Source: Deltaproteobacteria bacterium
Lineage (GTDB): Bacteria; Desulfobacterota; JADFVX01
Length of the DNA stretch: 42,192 nucleotides
Assembly: GCA_029860075.1 (NCBI GenBank)
Contig: JAOUBX010000040.1
Coordinates: 1-42,192, forward strand
Direction: 5' to 3'
Shown: one piece after another, positions 17,083-26,023 of the stretch
Position numbering within the stretch: position 1 is the stretch's first letter
How the letters are laid out: each line of letters opens with the position of its first letter
Program-made: the position numbers and the translations under genes
Notes under the pieces: model-generated
What the model saw: only the letters and a program-made list of their open reading frames with translations
Told to the model about the DNA's origin: nothing
The model's database searches: none

Positions 17083-17715
17083 TTAGTTCTTAAAGGCCCG
17101 GAAGAGGATGGCAAAAGTCCTGTTTGCCGGAATATTTACCGTGTCGTTATCCGGTGCCAGCGTATCCCCTCCGACAAGGAGGTTATCCGGGCTTGCAGCG
17201 GTATCGATCCCTGCAAACTCATTGACGGCAAGGCTTCCGTCAAAGGCGTCTGTCTGCACTGTTCCCGTCGTATCAATGGCGGTAAAGATGGCTGCTACCG
17301 TTGCTGTATCGAACTGGGAGGCGTCATACATTATCGATCCTGCAATATAAGTAAATTCAACGTCATCGAGCAGATCCTGGAACCTGATGTTTGTTGCCGC
17401 AACGATTGAGGTGTTGCGCAGATAAATGATGAATTTTAATTCCGTGCCTGTGCCGACTGCGACAGAAGTGGCGCTGCTGTTGCAATTTGCATCGGCAGGA
17501 GAACTGGCAAGGCAGTTTCCGGCCAGATCGAAGACGGCTTTGACAAGTTGAAGATTAGTTGACAGTACCGTAACGATTCCCGAGTTGACGAGTGGAATAT
17601 CTCCACCTCCGGGATAAGTGGCTTCATTGGTAGCCGCATTGGAATTTGTGGGAAGAAGGATGATAAGAAGGGCCAGCATTTTAACTGCCGCCGGGACAGG
17701 AATATTTTTTTTCAT
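17083..17715 (-). CDS. Small secreted DUF11-like protein
   Basis: A 210-residue exported protein with a clear signal peptide (MKKNIPVPAAVKMLALLIIL, cleavage after SNAA). The mature part is a single beta-rich DUF11-like domain: VGTGTELKFIIYLRNTS, then TNIRFQDLLDDVEFTYIAGS, ending in PANRTFAILFRAFKN. The same domain closes the secreted protein at 2995-5742 (IYVKNTFP..., LDETAFLYIAGS, FALRFRVQVK), so the locus begins and ends with related domains. A central Cys pair (GNCLASSPADANC) could form a disulphide. It has a strong GAGAGG ribosome-binding site and is the first gene of the 14.7-kb run, 33 bp before the giant outer-membrane protein. It may be a secreted subunit of the structure that protein builds. 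Confidence 0.7.
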   Translation of the reverse strand: MKKNIPVPAAVKMLALLIILLPTNSNAATNEATYPGGGDIPLVNSGIVTVLSTNLQLVKAVFDLAGNCLASSPADANCNSSATSVAVGTGTELKFIIYLRNTSIVAATNIRFQDLLDDVEFTYIAGSIMYDASQFDTATVAAIFTAIDTTGTVQTDAFDGSLAVNEFAGIDTAASPDNLLVGGDTLAPDNDTVNIPANRTFAILFRAFKN

Positions 17716-18125
17716 AACAACCTCTCAAAAAAATTTATTGTTATAATAATTTAAGCATAATAAATCGATGAATGCGCGACAGATGTTGGTTTTTTATTAT
17801 TTTTAAATGAATGTTAAGCTTTTTTATTCTTAACATCTTTTATGGGATAAAAGTGGTAAAAATGGAGGCGTAATCCTTGGAAGGGTCCTTTGATTCAGTA
17901 GTGTCCGGTCAGGAGTTTGCAGAAAATTAAGAATTCCTCCCCCTTCAAGGGTCTCCATGCCCCTTGAGGGTAGAGGGTTGGGGTGGGATGGGTTCACATG
18001 GAAATGGTATCAAAAAAATAACCCATTCCCCTCCTGGCCTCCCCTTAGTAAGGGGAGGAACTTATCATCCCCTCCTTGCCAGGGAGGTCAGAACTCCGTG
18101 ATTACCAGGCAATAAGATCAAATAA
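17716..18125. other. Intergenic region with palindromic repeats; leader of the surface locus
   Basis: A 410-bp gap. Bases 17721-17830, just upstream of the surface locus, are strongly A+T-rich and probably hold its promoter, though no convincing -35/-10 pair stands out. Bases 17930-18100 are a block of C/G-run repeats, including the perfect hairpin 18038-18058 (9-bp arms CCTCCCCTT/AAGGGGAGG) and related sequence such as CCCCTTGAGGG. TAGTGTCCGGT near 17897 resembles some insertion-sequence ends, but no mate or transposase is present. Confidence 0.6.
18038..18058. repeat. Perfect 9-bp-arm palindrome of a dispersed family
   Basis: CCTCCCCTT and AAGGGGAGG flank a three-base loop. A similar, weaker hairpin follows at about 18071-18090 (CCTCCTTGCCAGGGAGG). 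It is related in form to those at 7836-7860 and 37463-37520. It has no T-tract, so it is not a typical intrinsic terminator. Confidence 0.6.
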
Positions 18126-18614
18126 TTAAAAAAGAGTTTTAAAATCCTTCAACAGTCTTTCCAGTTTTCCCGCAAACTTTTCCCGGTCCCGGTGACTGAT
18201 TTTTCCAGGCCCCTTTGTCTTCCCTCCGCTTCTGCGGATCTTTTTGGCAATATGCCTTGCCAGCAGTCTGCCGTCGATAGTTTCTTTACGGTAGGGATTG
18301 CCCCTTGCGTCGATTGCAATCCCCCCTTTTCCGATGACGAGTGCGGCAAGGCCCGTATCGCCGGTGAGTACCAGGTCGCCGGTTTTCATATGATTGAGAA
18401 TGGCAAAGTCGGCGGCGTCCATACCGTCGGAAACCTCGATGATTTGAAGCCCTTCAATTTCATCGAGGCGGCCCAGGTTCTGCGTCATATTGCCGGCGGC
18501 AACGATTCCAATGCCGACGTTCCCGGCAACCTCTATTGCCGCTTTAAGGTGAGGGAAGCCGTCTGCATCGATAAAGAGTTTTCTGCTCTCCTGATTTTTA
18601 TCACTTTTTGTCAT
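18126..18614 (-). CDS. UPF0178 (YaiI/YqxD) family protein
   Basis: A 162-residue protein of the UPF0178/DUF188 family, with a PIN-like nuclease-type fold of uncertain function. It shows the family's N-terminal acidic motif LFIDADGFP (residues 12-20), the DAADFAI and DLVLTGDTGLAALVIGKGG core, the DARGNPY motif and the C-terminal HRDREKFAGKLERLL helix. The open frame extends to 18698, but that would overlap nrdJ by 62 bp. ATG at 18614 gives the usual family length (~150 aa) and a 22-bp gap to nrdJ, although its ribosome-binding site is weak. Same strand as NrdJ and probably cotranscribed. Confidence 0.85.
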   Translation of the reverse strand: MTKSDKNQESRKLFIDADGFPHLKAAIEVAGNVGIGIVAAGNMTQNLGRLDEIEGLQIIEVSDGMDAADFAILNHMKTGDLVLTGDTGLAALVIGKGGIAIDARGNPYRKETIDGRLLARHIAKKIRRSGGKTKGPGKISHRDREKFAGKLERLLKDFKTLF

Positions 18615-18636
18615 GGTCTGCTTGCATGTCTCATTT

Positions 18637-20388
18637 TTACCCCCGCCTTCCCATGCAGTAGTCGCACATTTCGAGAGGTTGTCCCTCTCTGCTGCCAAGG
18701 CGGTAGACAGTGAGACCCTTGCAGCCGAGATGGTGGGCCATAATGATAGCTTCTTTTACGTCTTCCACTTTTGCATGAGGAGGGAAGTTGATTGTTTTCG
18801 ATACGGCGTTGTCCGTATGGCGCTGGAAGGCGGTCTGCATCTTTATGTGCCGTTCGCAGTCCATATCGACAGCCGTTATGAGCAATCTTTTAAGCGCCTG
18901 GGGAATCTCATCTATCGCACTTATGCTTCCTTTGGCTTTTATTTTTTCGATAAGGGCAGGGGAATAAAATCCGCCTGATTTTGCTGCTTCCAGAAAATGG
19001 GGATGCACATAGGAAAGCTTCGTGTTTTCCATGGCCTTTCTTTTATAAGCCACAGCAAAGAGCGGCTCTATACCGCTTGAACAATCTGCAATGAGAGAAA
19101 TTGTTCCTGTGGGGGCAATGGTTGTTACTGTGGCATTTCTGAGAGGGGGGTCATTTCTTTTGGCGTAGATGCTCCCGGCGAAATTTGGAAAAGCCCCGCG
19201 CTGCCGGGCCAGTTCTTGTGAAGCCTTTTTAGCTTCCTTATCGATAAATGACATAATTTCTTCCCCCTTTTGAACCGCTTTGGCCGAATTATAGGGAATG
19301 CCAAGTAATATGAGGAGATCGGCAAAACCCATGACGCCCAGGCCGATTTTCCTGTTGCCCAGGGTAATCGCTTTAATCTCTTCAAGGGGATAGTCATTAA
19401 CTTCTATCACATTATCAAGAAATCGTACGGCCAGCGCAACGGTCCCGGCCAGCGCTTCCCGGTCTATATCCTGGCCGAGAACAAACTTTGACAGGTTGAC
19501 CGACCCCAGGTTGCATGATTCGTAGGGGAGCAGGGGCTGCTCTCCGCAGGGGTTGGTCGATTCGATCTTACCTATGTCCGGTGTGGGGTTGGTCTTGTTG
19601 ATGGTGTCGATAAAGAGTACGCCCGGTTCGCCGGAAAACCAGGCTTTTTCCGTAAGGAGATGGAATATTTTTGCGGCATTTTCTTTTTTTACGGCCTTGC
19701 CCGTGCAGGGATCGATAAGGGCGTAATGGTCCTCTTTTGACAGGGCATCTAAAAAGGTATCAGTAAGAGCAACGGAAAGATTGAAGCTTGTCAACTTTCC
19801 CGGTGTCTCTTTAATGCGGATAAAATCGATAATATCGGGATGGTCTATCCTCAGCACAGCCATGTTGGCGCCCCGTCTGGCGCCGCCCTGCTTGATGGCT
19901 TCTGTCGCTGTGTTAAAGACTTCTATAAAGGAAACAGGACCGCTTGAGGTGCCCCCTGTCGATGTTAGAGGCGAGCCTTTCGGTCTTAAGCTGGAGAATG
20001 AAAATCCAGTGCCGCCGCCGCTTTTATGAATTATGGCTGCTTCCTTGACGGCGTCGAATATTTTTTCCATGGAATCTTCAACGGGAAGGACGAAGCAGGC
20101 CGAGAGCTGCTGCACTTCTTTTCCTGCATTAAGGAGCGTTGGCGAATTGGGCAGGAATTTAAGGCCGGCCATTTCCTTGAAAAAGGCTTCTTCCCATTTT
20201 TTTTGTGCCCCCGTATTGCCGAATAAAGCTTCAGCGCCTGCAACGACCTTCGCCACGCGCCGGAATAGCCCCTCCGGGTTTTCTATTAATCTGCCTCGCC
20301 CGTCACGCAGGAGGTATCTTCCTTCCAGTACCCTGATTGTATTATCACTGTATTTCACCGGGGCCTCTTCTTTTTGATTGATGCTCAC
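18637..20388 (-). CDS. nrdJ: Class II (B12-dependent) ribonucleotide reductase
   Basis: A 583-residue protein that reduces ribonucleotides to deoxyribonucleotides using adenosylcobalamin, without needing oxygen. It carries the substrate-site motif LSACFVLPVEDS, a SGGGTGFSFSSLRP loop, the active-site NPCGEQPLLPYESCNLGS, and APTGTISLIADCSSGIEPLF. The C-terminal CDYC pair is expected to be the redox-relay cysteines. No N-terminal ATP-cone is present: the protein opens directly into the catalytic core, so activity control by dATP through a cone is not expected. It is shorter than many NrdJ proteins (700+ residues). The start is GTG with a poor ribosome-binding site; a second GTG lies eleven codons in. 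Upstream same-strand neighbour: SGNH hydrolase, 40 bp away. Confidence 0.93.
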   Translation of the reverse strand: MSINQKEEAPVKYSDNTIRVLEGRYLLRDGRGRLIENPEGLFRRVAKVVAGAEALFGNTGAQKKWEEAFFKEMAGLKFLPNSPTLLNAGKEVQQLSACFVLPVEDSMEKIFDAVKEAAIIHKSGGGTGFSFSSLRPKGSPLTSTGGTSSGPVSFIEVFNTATEAIKQGGARRGANMAVLRIDHPDIIDFIRIKETPGKLTSFNLSVALTDTFLDALSKEDHYALIDPCTGKAVKKENAAKIFHLLTEKAWFSGEPGVLFIDTINKTNPTPDIGKIESTNPCGEQPLLPYESCNLGSVNLSKFVLGQDIDREALAGTVALAVRFLDNVIEVNDYPLEEIKAITLGNRKIGLGVMGFADLLILLGIPYNSAKAVQKGEEIMSFIDKEAKKASQELARQRGAFPNFAGSIYAKRNDPPLRNATVTTIAPTGTISLIADCSSGIEPLFAVAYKRKAMENTKLSYVHPHFLEAAKSGGFYSPALIEKIKAKGSISAIDEIPQALKRLLITAVDMDCERHIKMQTAFQRHTDNAVSKTINFPPHAKVEDVKEAIIMAHHLGCKGLTVYRLGSREGQPLEMCDYCMGRRG

Positions 20389-20428
20389 CCAGAATTATTA
20401 GTGATTCCCTTTAAAAACAGTATATACA

Positions 20429-21658
20429 TTATTCATCGTAAAATGTATCGGGCAGAAGCCTGTTTTCGGCATTAATAAGAAAATCGATATGGGCCTGTGC
20501 CAGGATGGCATATCCCCTGGGATTAAAATGGGGATCGCCGTTATAGTAATATTTGCCCGGCGGTGTGCCCCGAATGTAAGGCTTTAGTTTCTCAAAGGAG
20601 TTCAGGTAAGGGACTCCCCCTGCTTTTGCCAGACTTTCAATTGCCCTATGGGGACGGCTGGACCAGATCGGTTTACCGCCACCCTCGTAATTTCCCGAAT
20701 ACTGCCAGTAATGAGGGACGGACGTTAATAGTATTTTAATGTTATTTTCTCTGCCAAAATGGATGAGCCGCTTCAAAATATCAAGTGTGTTGTTCACATT
20801 TTCTACGGTCTGCCCGCTCCAGTATGTTTTGCACCACGACCAGCGGGGGTAATAGTTTCCGCCACCGGCTTCCCGAAGGGATGGTTTTTGCTTTAGTCTC
20901 TCTTTCCCCCTCCATTTCTTTTTCATCTCTATAATAAGATTGTAAATATAGGAACGTTGAACGAGAAAGAGCTGGGTTTTTCTCAAAGGCGTTGCCTTGA
21001 CAGCGGCCTCCTCCATATCGATAAATGCCGCGTCATAAATATCCCGGGGTACGGCATAGAGCGGATTCCCTTCATTGTCACGGATAAGGGTCTTTGCATA
21101 CTTCCAGTCATCAAAGTCGTCGGTCATATCGACATTGATGACAACCAGGTCCGGTGAGTAAGCGGCTATATAGTAACGGGTAAGGATGTAATAAATAGTG
21201 GGGGAGTAACCTCCCGTTCCTGTATTGATGACTTCAAAGTTGATATCTTTCCCTTTAGCCATTTCATTTATTTTTTCTTCAACGATGCTTGGCACAGACT
21301 GGTCCATGGGAGCCGTCCCTTCTGTAAATGAATCTCCCACGTAAAATATCCTGAATGTTGATGCCGGGTTTTCTTTTTTTATGTCGTACTTTTCCAGCCA
21401 GCCCTGGCTATTATAGTAATGGGTGTAAGGTTCGGGAAAATCGGGATTATTGGCGATCCATTCCCTGTGGACTGATTTAGTATTGGGTCTCCAGGTGTGA
21501 TTAAGCTGATAATGGGATGCATTGCTATCGCCCGGACGGGAGACATAAAAGGAAGCTATCACTTCAAGAATAAGAATCAGCACCAGGGTAATCAAAATAT
21601 TAACGGTGATAATAGATAAGATTTTGATGCTTTTATTTTGACTTTTCCCTGCACTCAT
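20429..21658 (-). CDS. Membrane-anchored SGNH/GDSL-type hydrolase
   Basis: A 409-residue protein with one N-terminal transmembrane helix (residues ~11-33), the rest predicted extracytoplasmic. SGNH blocks are visible: block I FYVGDSFTEG with the nucleophile Ser, a GTGGYSP loop, and block V GDPHFNPRGYAILA with the Asp-x-x-His catalytic pair. Large Trp/Tyr-rich insertions in the middle (NYYPRWSWCKTYWSGQ) suggest a carbohydrate-type substrate, as in polysaccharide O-acetyl-esterases or transferases. It lies between a WbuC-type cupin gene (58 bp upstream) and nrdJ. Polysaccharide modification is plausible but inferred. Confidence 0.75.
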   Translation of the reverse strand: MSAGKSQNKSIKILSIITVNILITLVLILILEVIASFYVSRPGDSNASHYQLNHTWRPNTKSVHREWIANNPDFPEPYTHYYNSQGWLEKYDIKKENPASTFRIFYVGDSFTEGTAPMDQSVPSIVEEKINEMAKGKDINFEVINTGTGGYSPTIYYILTRYYIAAYSPDLVVINVDMTDDFDDWKYAKTLIRDNEGNPLYAVPRDIYDAAFIDMEEAAVKATPLRKTQLFLVQRSYIYNLIIEMKKKWRGKERLKQKPSLREAGGGNYYPRWSWCKTYWSGQTVENVNNTLDILKRLIHFGRENNIKILLTSVPHYWQYSGNYEGGGKPIWSSRPHRAIESLAKAGGVPYLNSFEKLKPYIRGTPPGKYYYNGDPHFNPRGYAILAQAHIDFLINAENRLLPDTFYDE

Positions 21659-21716
21659 GATGAAAGCAATCGCTTGGTTTTTTTACAGGTCTGGAACATT
21701 TCTTTATATAGCAGGT

Positions 21717-22190
21717 TCATTTTTCAGTTACTTTTGCAATAAGATCATTAAGATAGGCTTTCTCTTCTTCTGTTCCCGCTTCGGGCGCCCAACTTGCAAA
21801 GTCCTTGTCTGTTGCCGCCACGTAGGGACCATCCTTTATTTCAAGAAAGAGGGTTCCTTTCTCCAGTGAAATAATGGAGTGCCAGATTCCGGGGGGGATT
21901 TCCACGCCAAGCTTTTCTCCCCCGGCTTTCATTTGGACCAGATCATTAATATTACCATTATCATCAAAGGTAAGGACCACTCCCCGCCCTTTAAGAATAA
22001 CAAATAATTCCGTCTTGTCGGGATCGAGGTGTCTGTGGGGCCTGACGTAACTTCCCGGTTCGATAGCATTGAGCATTCTCTGGACAGGGTCGGAAAGTTC
22101 ATGGAGGTTGAAATTCATGCGTCCTCTCGGTGACCGGAGCGCCCTGTCCGATGTTTCTTTCAGCAATTTTCCGTCGATTATTTTTATCAA
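21717..22190 (-). CDS. wbuC: WbuC-family cupin
   Basis: A 157-residue cupin of the WbuC type, usually found in O-antigen or lipopolysaccharide loci. The family opening ALRSPRGRMNFNLHE is followed by the metal-site motif GSYVRPHRHLDPDKTELFVI (two His and a Glu) and the second cupin box IPPGIWHSII. Its precise reaction is not established. It is divergent from smc, with a 247-bp gap holding the smc promoter, and heads the minus-strand run with the SGNH hydrolase. That pairing suggests a link to surface polysaccharide modification. Confidence 0.85.
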   Translation of the reverse strand: MIKIIDGKLLKETSDRALRSPRGRMNFNLHELSDPVQRMLNAIEPGSYVRPHRHLDPDKTELFVILKGRGVVLTFDDNGNINDLVQMKAGGEKLGVEIPPGIWHSIISLEKGTLFLEIKDGPYVAATDKDFASWAPEAGTEEEKAYLNDLIAKVTEK

Positions 22191-22361
22191 GCTGCCCTCC
22201 CCGGGATTTTTTATTCTAAAGAGGGTGATTTTATCGCTTATAGCCGGTTACCGTCAAGAAATGGCTTGTTTTTCGCCATTGCATGATTAAGGCGGGAAAA
22301 TAGACAGATACTACATCTTGTGGTAGTTAAAAAAATATACCCTTTCTGTTGTATATTTTTC

Positions 22362-22390
22362 TTTACAAGGCAGATTCCCTTTGATATTCT
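22362..22390 (+). promoter_or_regulatory. Sigma-70-like promoter for smc
   Basis: TTTACA (22362-22367), a 17-base spacer, then TATTCT (22385-22390), about 48 bp before the smc start. The surrounding DNA is A+T-rich. It is inferred from consensus only. Confidence 0.5.
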
Positions 22391-22437
22391 CTTCTTCCGT
22401 ACAACCCGAAAAAAGAACTCCTTTAAGGTAATTGCTT

Positions 22438-25400
22438 ATGAAAATCAAGAAGCTGGAAATTCAGGGTTTTAAATCTTTCGTCGACAAAGTGGACATGAGC
22501 TTTCCCAACGGCATTATTACCGTTGTCGGTCCAAACGGATGCGGGAAGAGCAATGTTGTCGATGCTATCCGGTGGGTTATGGGGGAACAGAGTGCCAAGC
22601 ACCTGCGAGGCAAAGTGATGGAAGATATTATCTTTAACGGGAGTGAGGAGAGGAAACCTGTCGGTATGGCTGAAGTTGCCCTTACCTTTGATAACAGTGA
22701 CGGCATTGCGCCGGCAGATTATGCGGAATTTAATGAAATAAGCGTCTCGCGCCGTCTTTACAGGTCCGGTGACAGTGAATATTACATAAACAAGCTTCCC
22801 TGCAGACTCAAGGATATTACGGAACTCTTCATGGATACGGGTGTGGGAACACGGGCCTACTCCATTATTGAACAGGGGAAGGTGGGAGCCATTGTTACCA
22901 TGAAGCCCGAAGAGAGAAGGAGTCTCATTGAGGAGGCGGCAGGTATTACCAAGTATAAATCGAAAAAGAATGCAGCTCTCAGGAAGGTTGATGCTACGGA
23001 GCAGAACCTCTTAAGGGTGAAAGATGTCATGAGGGAGGTACGAAGGCAGATAAACTCTCTTGAAAGGCAGGCGAAAAAGGCGAAAGCTTACAAGGAACTA
23101 AGAGCCGAAATGAGAGAGATCGAGATCTCCATGGCTTCCAGGAAATATAAGGAGATGGTCGCACTGCTGGCTTCTGAAAAGGAAAAGCTTAATTCCTCTA
23201 TTGACAGAGAATCGGCTCTTACTGCCTCCATTGCCGAGAGGGAGGGGATCGTTGAAGAGAAAAAGCTTGCTGCCGCCTCAGCGGAAGAGAGCCTCAGGCA
23301 GGCACAGGACCATGCCTATAAAACTTCCAACCGTATCGTCGAATTTGAACAGAAGATTGCCTTCCATGAAAAGGAACTGGAGAGGCTGGACGGTGAGGAG
23401 AAGAGGTACAGTGAAGAAATTGTACGTTTAAAATCCAGACTTGTCGATCTGGCAGAACAGCTCGAAACACTTGAAGGGGAACGGAGCGCTTTATCAAAGC
23501 GTGAAGAAGAGGGATCGGTAAAGCTTAAAAGTTCCGAAGAAAATTACAGGAAGCTTTCCGCCGAATTTACAGAGAAGGAAAAAGAGCTGGAAAGGGCGAA
23601 AGGGGAGATGGTCCACATTGCGACTATGAAGTCAAACCTTAATAACAGTATCGTCCATCTTGGCGAAAGGCTGGCTGATATTGAAAGACGGCTTGAGAGA
23701 AAAAGGGATGAACGCAGCCGGTCACAGAACGTTCTTGAAGAGTCTAATAAACGTCTTGCTTCTCATAGTTCAAGCCTGGAGGCGCTCTACCGGGAAAAAC
23801 GCACCCTTGATGGTTCGAGATCTTCGGAAGTGGATAAACTAAAAGGCCTTAAATTAAATGCCGATGCCATGGAAGAGAAAATAAAGGCCCTCGATGTTGA
23901 AATTCACCGGAAAGAATCGAAACTTCACTCACTGGAGGAACTCAAAAACCGCTATGAAGGTCTTGAAACGGGGGTTCAGGCCATTATGGAGCGCCATAAA
24001 AAATCATCCAACGGTGACGGTATTTTAGGGATTGTTGCCGATTTTATAGAGGTGCCGAGAGCCTATGAAATGGCTGTCGGGGCTGTTCTCGACGACAAAC
24101 TTCAATATGTTGTCGTCAAGGACCGTACAAGGGGGATGGAGGCCATAGAATATCTCAAGAATGAATCGACGGGGAGGGGATCTTTTATCGCTGCTGCCGG
24201 TGGGGTTTGTGACGCTTCCCACCTTGCTTCATCCTGGTCGGGCAGTGGTGAGCCTCTTATTTCAAAAATAAAAGTAAAAGAAGGCTATGGTGATCTCATC
24301 GAAACACTGATGGGTAATGTGCTTTTCGTCTCCTCCATGGAAGCGGGTTTAAAGGAGTGGGATACAGGTTTCAGGGGGGTGATCGTTACGGCTGAAGGGG
24401 AATTTATTGAGAGTAGCGGTGCTATTACCGGTGGAAAGAGTGAGGGGGGAAGTTTTGATCTTTTAAAAAGAGAAAGAGAAATAAAAGAAATTACCCTCCA
24501 TGTTGCAGAGAAAAAGAAAGAGCTTAAAGAACAAGACGACAAGCGTCTTGAAATTCTGGAATGCGTCGAAAAGAGTGAAAAAGAACTGGATCAGTTAAAA
24601 CGAAGAGAGTTTGATAAAGAGATCGAGATTGCAAATCTGGAAAAAGATAAAATAGCTGCTGAAAAAGAGGTCGGCAGGGAAGAGGAACGCCTCAGTATTA
24701 TCTCCATGGAGGAGGAGCAGCTTTCAAAGGAAATCGGAGAGTTTAAGGCCGAGATAGAGGTATCAAAAGAAAAGATCCTGACTCTTGGAAATGATGAAGC
24801 GGACAAGGAAAAAGAGATCCGACGCATGCAGCAGGATATTTTTACCTTCAGCGAAACCGTTGAAAAGGTGAAAGAAGAACTTACCGAACTGAGGGTTTCC
24901 GGTAACAGCTTTATGGAAAAAGGGAGGCGCCTCGAAAGTGAGATCAGCTCTCTCAAGAGCGCAAAAGAAGAAACCCTGAGACTGCTCGAAAGAGATGAAA
25001 GGGCGCTTGCAAACGGCAAAGAGAGGCTGGGCCAGATCTCCTCCGATCTTTCAACAGGCAAGGAGATGCTCGACAGGCTTCTCGGTGAGCATGAAGGACT
25101 CAAGGAAGAACTGACGGGAAAGAAAAATGCCTATAATACGGTTGCTGAAGAGATAAGAATGATTGAAGCGGAGCTTAAGGACCTCCACCGTTCTCATGAT
25201 GAGCTTAACCGCAATACTTCACAACTGAAGGTCTTTGTTGCCGAGAAGGAGATGGAGGTAAGGCACCTTGTAGAGGGAACGGTGGAAAAGTACGATATTG
25301 ATCTTGTTGCAGGCTCCATAAATATCCCTCCCGTCGAAGCGGGTGCTGAAGAGCGCCTTGTATGGCTAAACGGCAAAATTGAGGAGATTGGAGAGGTAAA

Positions 25401-25980
25401 CCTTACGGCCCTTGAAGAACATAAGGAAAATATGGAGAGATTGACCTTCCTCGAAACGCAGGAGAAGGACCTTGTCGAAGCCATGGAGTCCCTGAAAAGA
25501 ACCATCAACAGGATTAATCGTACAAGCAGACAGCGCTTCAAGGAAGCCTTTGAATCGATTAATGAAAAGTTTAAAGATATTTTCCCCAAACTCTTCAGAG
25601 GGGGGCGGGCGGAACTGGTGCTCACCGATGAAAACGATTTGCTTGAAACGGGTGTCGACATTATTGCCCAGCCTCCGGGCAAAAAGCTCCAGAACCTGAA
25701 CCTCCTTTCCGGTGGCGAAAAGGCGCTCACGGCAATTACGCTGATCTTTTCTATTTTTCTCTTTAAACCGAGTCCTTTCTGCCTTCTCGATGAGGTCGAT
25801 GCGCCCCTCGATGATGCCAATGTGGGACGTTTTAACGAACTTGTACGGGAGATGTCGCTGTTGTCGCAGGTCATCATGATCTCCCATAACAAGAGTACCA
25901 TTTCAATCGGAGATACCCTCTATGGTGTCACCATGGAAGATCCCGGCGTTTCCAAGCTGGTTTCTGTACAGTTAAACTGA
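22438..25980 (+). CDS. smc: Chromosome segregation ATPase SMC
   Basis: A full-length 1180-residue SMC protein. The Walker A motif GPNGCGKSNVVDAIRW is near residues 31-46, and a Q-loop region (WVMGEQSAKHLRG) follows. There are two long coiled-coil arms rich in Glu/Lys/Leu. The hinge is at ~525-660 (GILGIVADFIEVPRAYEMAV ... GAITGGKS). The C-terminal head has the ABC signature LLSGGEKALTAI (~1090) and Walker B CLLDEVDAPLDDANV (~1115). It condenses and organises the chromosome with ScpA/ScpB, which are not in this window. ATG at 22438 is chosen because AAGG lies nine bases upstream; a TTG two codons earlier is too close. It is the first gene of a probable operon with the Roadblock gene 43 bp downstream. 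Confidence 0.97.
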   Translation: MKIKKLEIQGFKSFVDKVDMSFPNGIITVVGPNGCGKSNVVDAIRWVMGEQSAKHLRGKVMEDIIFNGSEERKPVGMAEVALTFDNSDGIAPADYAEFNEISVSRRLYRSGDSEYYINKLPCRLKDITELFMDTGVGTRAYSIIEQGKVGAIVTMKPEERRSLIEEAAGITKYKSKKNAALRKVDATEQNLLRVKDVMREVRRQINSLERQAKKAKAYKELRAEMREIEISMASRKYKEMVALLASEKEKLNSSIDRESALTASIAEREGIVEEKKLAAASAEESLRQAQDHAYKTSNRIVEFEQKIAFHEKELERLDGEEKRYSEEIVRLKSRLVDLAEQLETLEGERSALSKREEEGSVKLKSSEENYRKLSAEFTEKEKELERAKGEMVHIATMKSNLNNSIVHLGERLADIERRLERKRDERSRSQNVLEESNKRLASHSSSLEALYREKRTLDGSRSSEVDKLKGLKLNADAMEEKIKALDVEIHRKESKLHSLEELKNRYEGLETGVQAIMERHKKSSNGDGILGIVADFIEVPRAYEMAVGAVLDDKLQYVVVKDRTRGMEAIEYLKNESTGRGSFIAAAGGVCDASHLASSWSGSGEPLISKIKVKEGYGDLIETLMGNVLFVSSMEAGLKEWDTGFRGVIVTAEGEFIESSGAITGGKSEGGSFDLLKREREIKEITLHVAEKKKELKEQDDKRLEILECVEKSEKELDQLKRREFDKEIEIANLEKDKIAAEKEVGREEERLSIISMEEEQLSKEIGEFKAEIEVSKEKILTLGNDEADKEKEIRRMQQDIFTFSETVEKVKEELTELRVSGNSFMEKGRRLESEISSLKSAKEETLRLLERDERALANGKERLGQISSDLSTGKEMLDRLLGEHEGLKEELTGKKNAYNTVAEEIRMIEAELKDLHRSHDELNRNTSQLKVFVAEKEMEVRHLVEGTVEKYDIDLVAGSINIPPVEAGAEERLVWLNGKIEEIGEVNLTALEEHKENMERLTFLETQEKDLVEAMESLKRTINRINRTSRQRFKEAFESINEKFKDIFPKLFRGGRAELVLTDENDLLETGVDIIAQPPGKKLQNLNLLSGGEKALTAITLIFSIFLFKPSPFCLLDEVDAPLDDANVGRFNELVREMSLLSQVIMISHNKSTISIGDTLYGVTMEDPGVSKLVSVQLN

Positions 25981-26023
25981 CTTGTGTTATAAGTAAATAT
26001 AAGGAGTAGCGGAGGAAAAAAGA

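Noticed and set aside
17890..17910. TAGTGTCCGGT resembling an insertion-sequence end
   Set aside because: No matching second end or target duplication was found within the window.
18615..18698. Upstream extension of the UPF0178 protein
   Set aside because: It would overlap nrdJ by 62 bp and add residues absent from the usual ~150-residue family.
24591..25103. 170-codon Ser-rich minus-strand frame within smc
   Set aside because: It is antisense to the coiled coil; Ser/Leu/Phe richness is the expected shadow of Glu/Lys codons.
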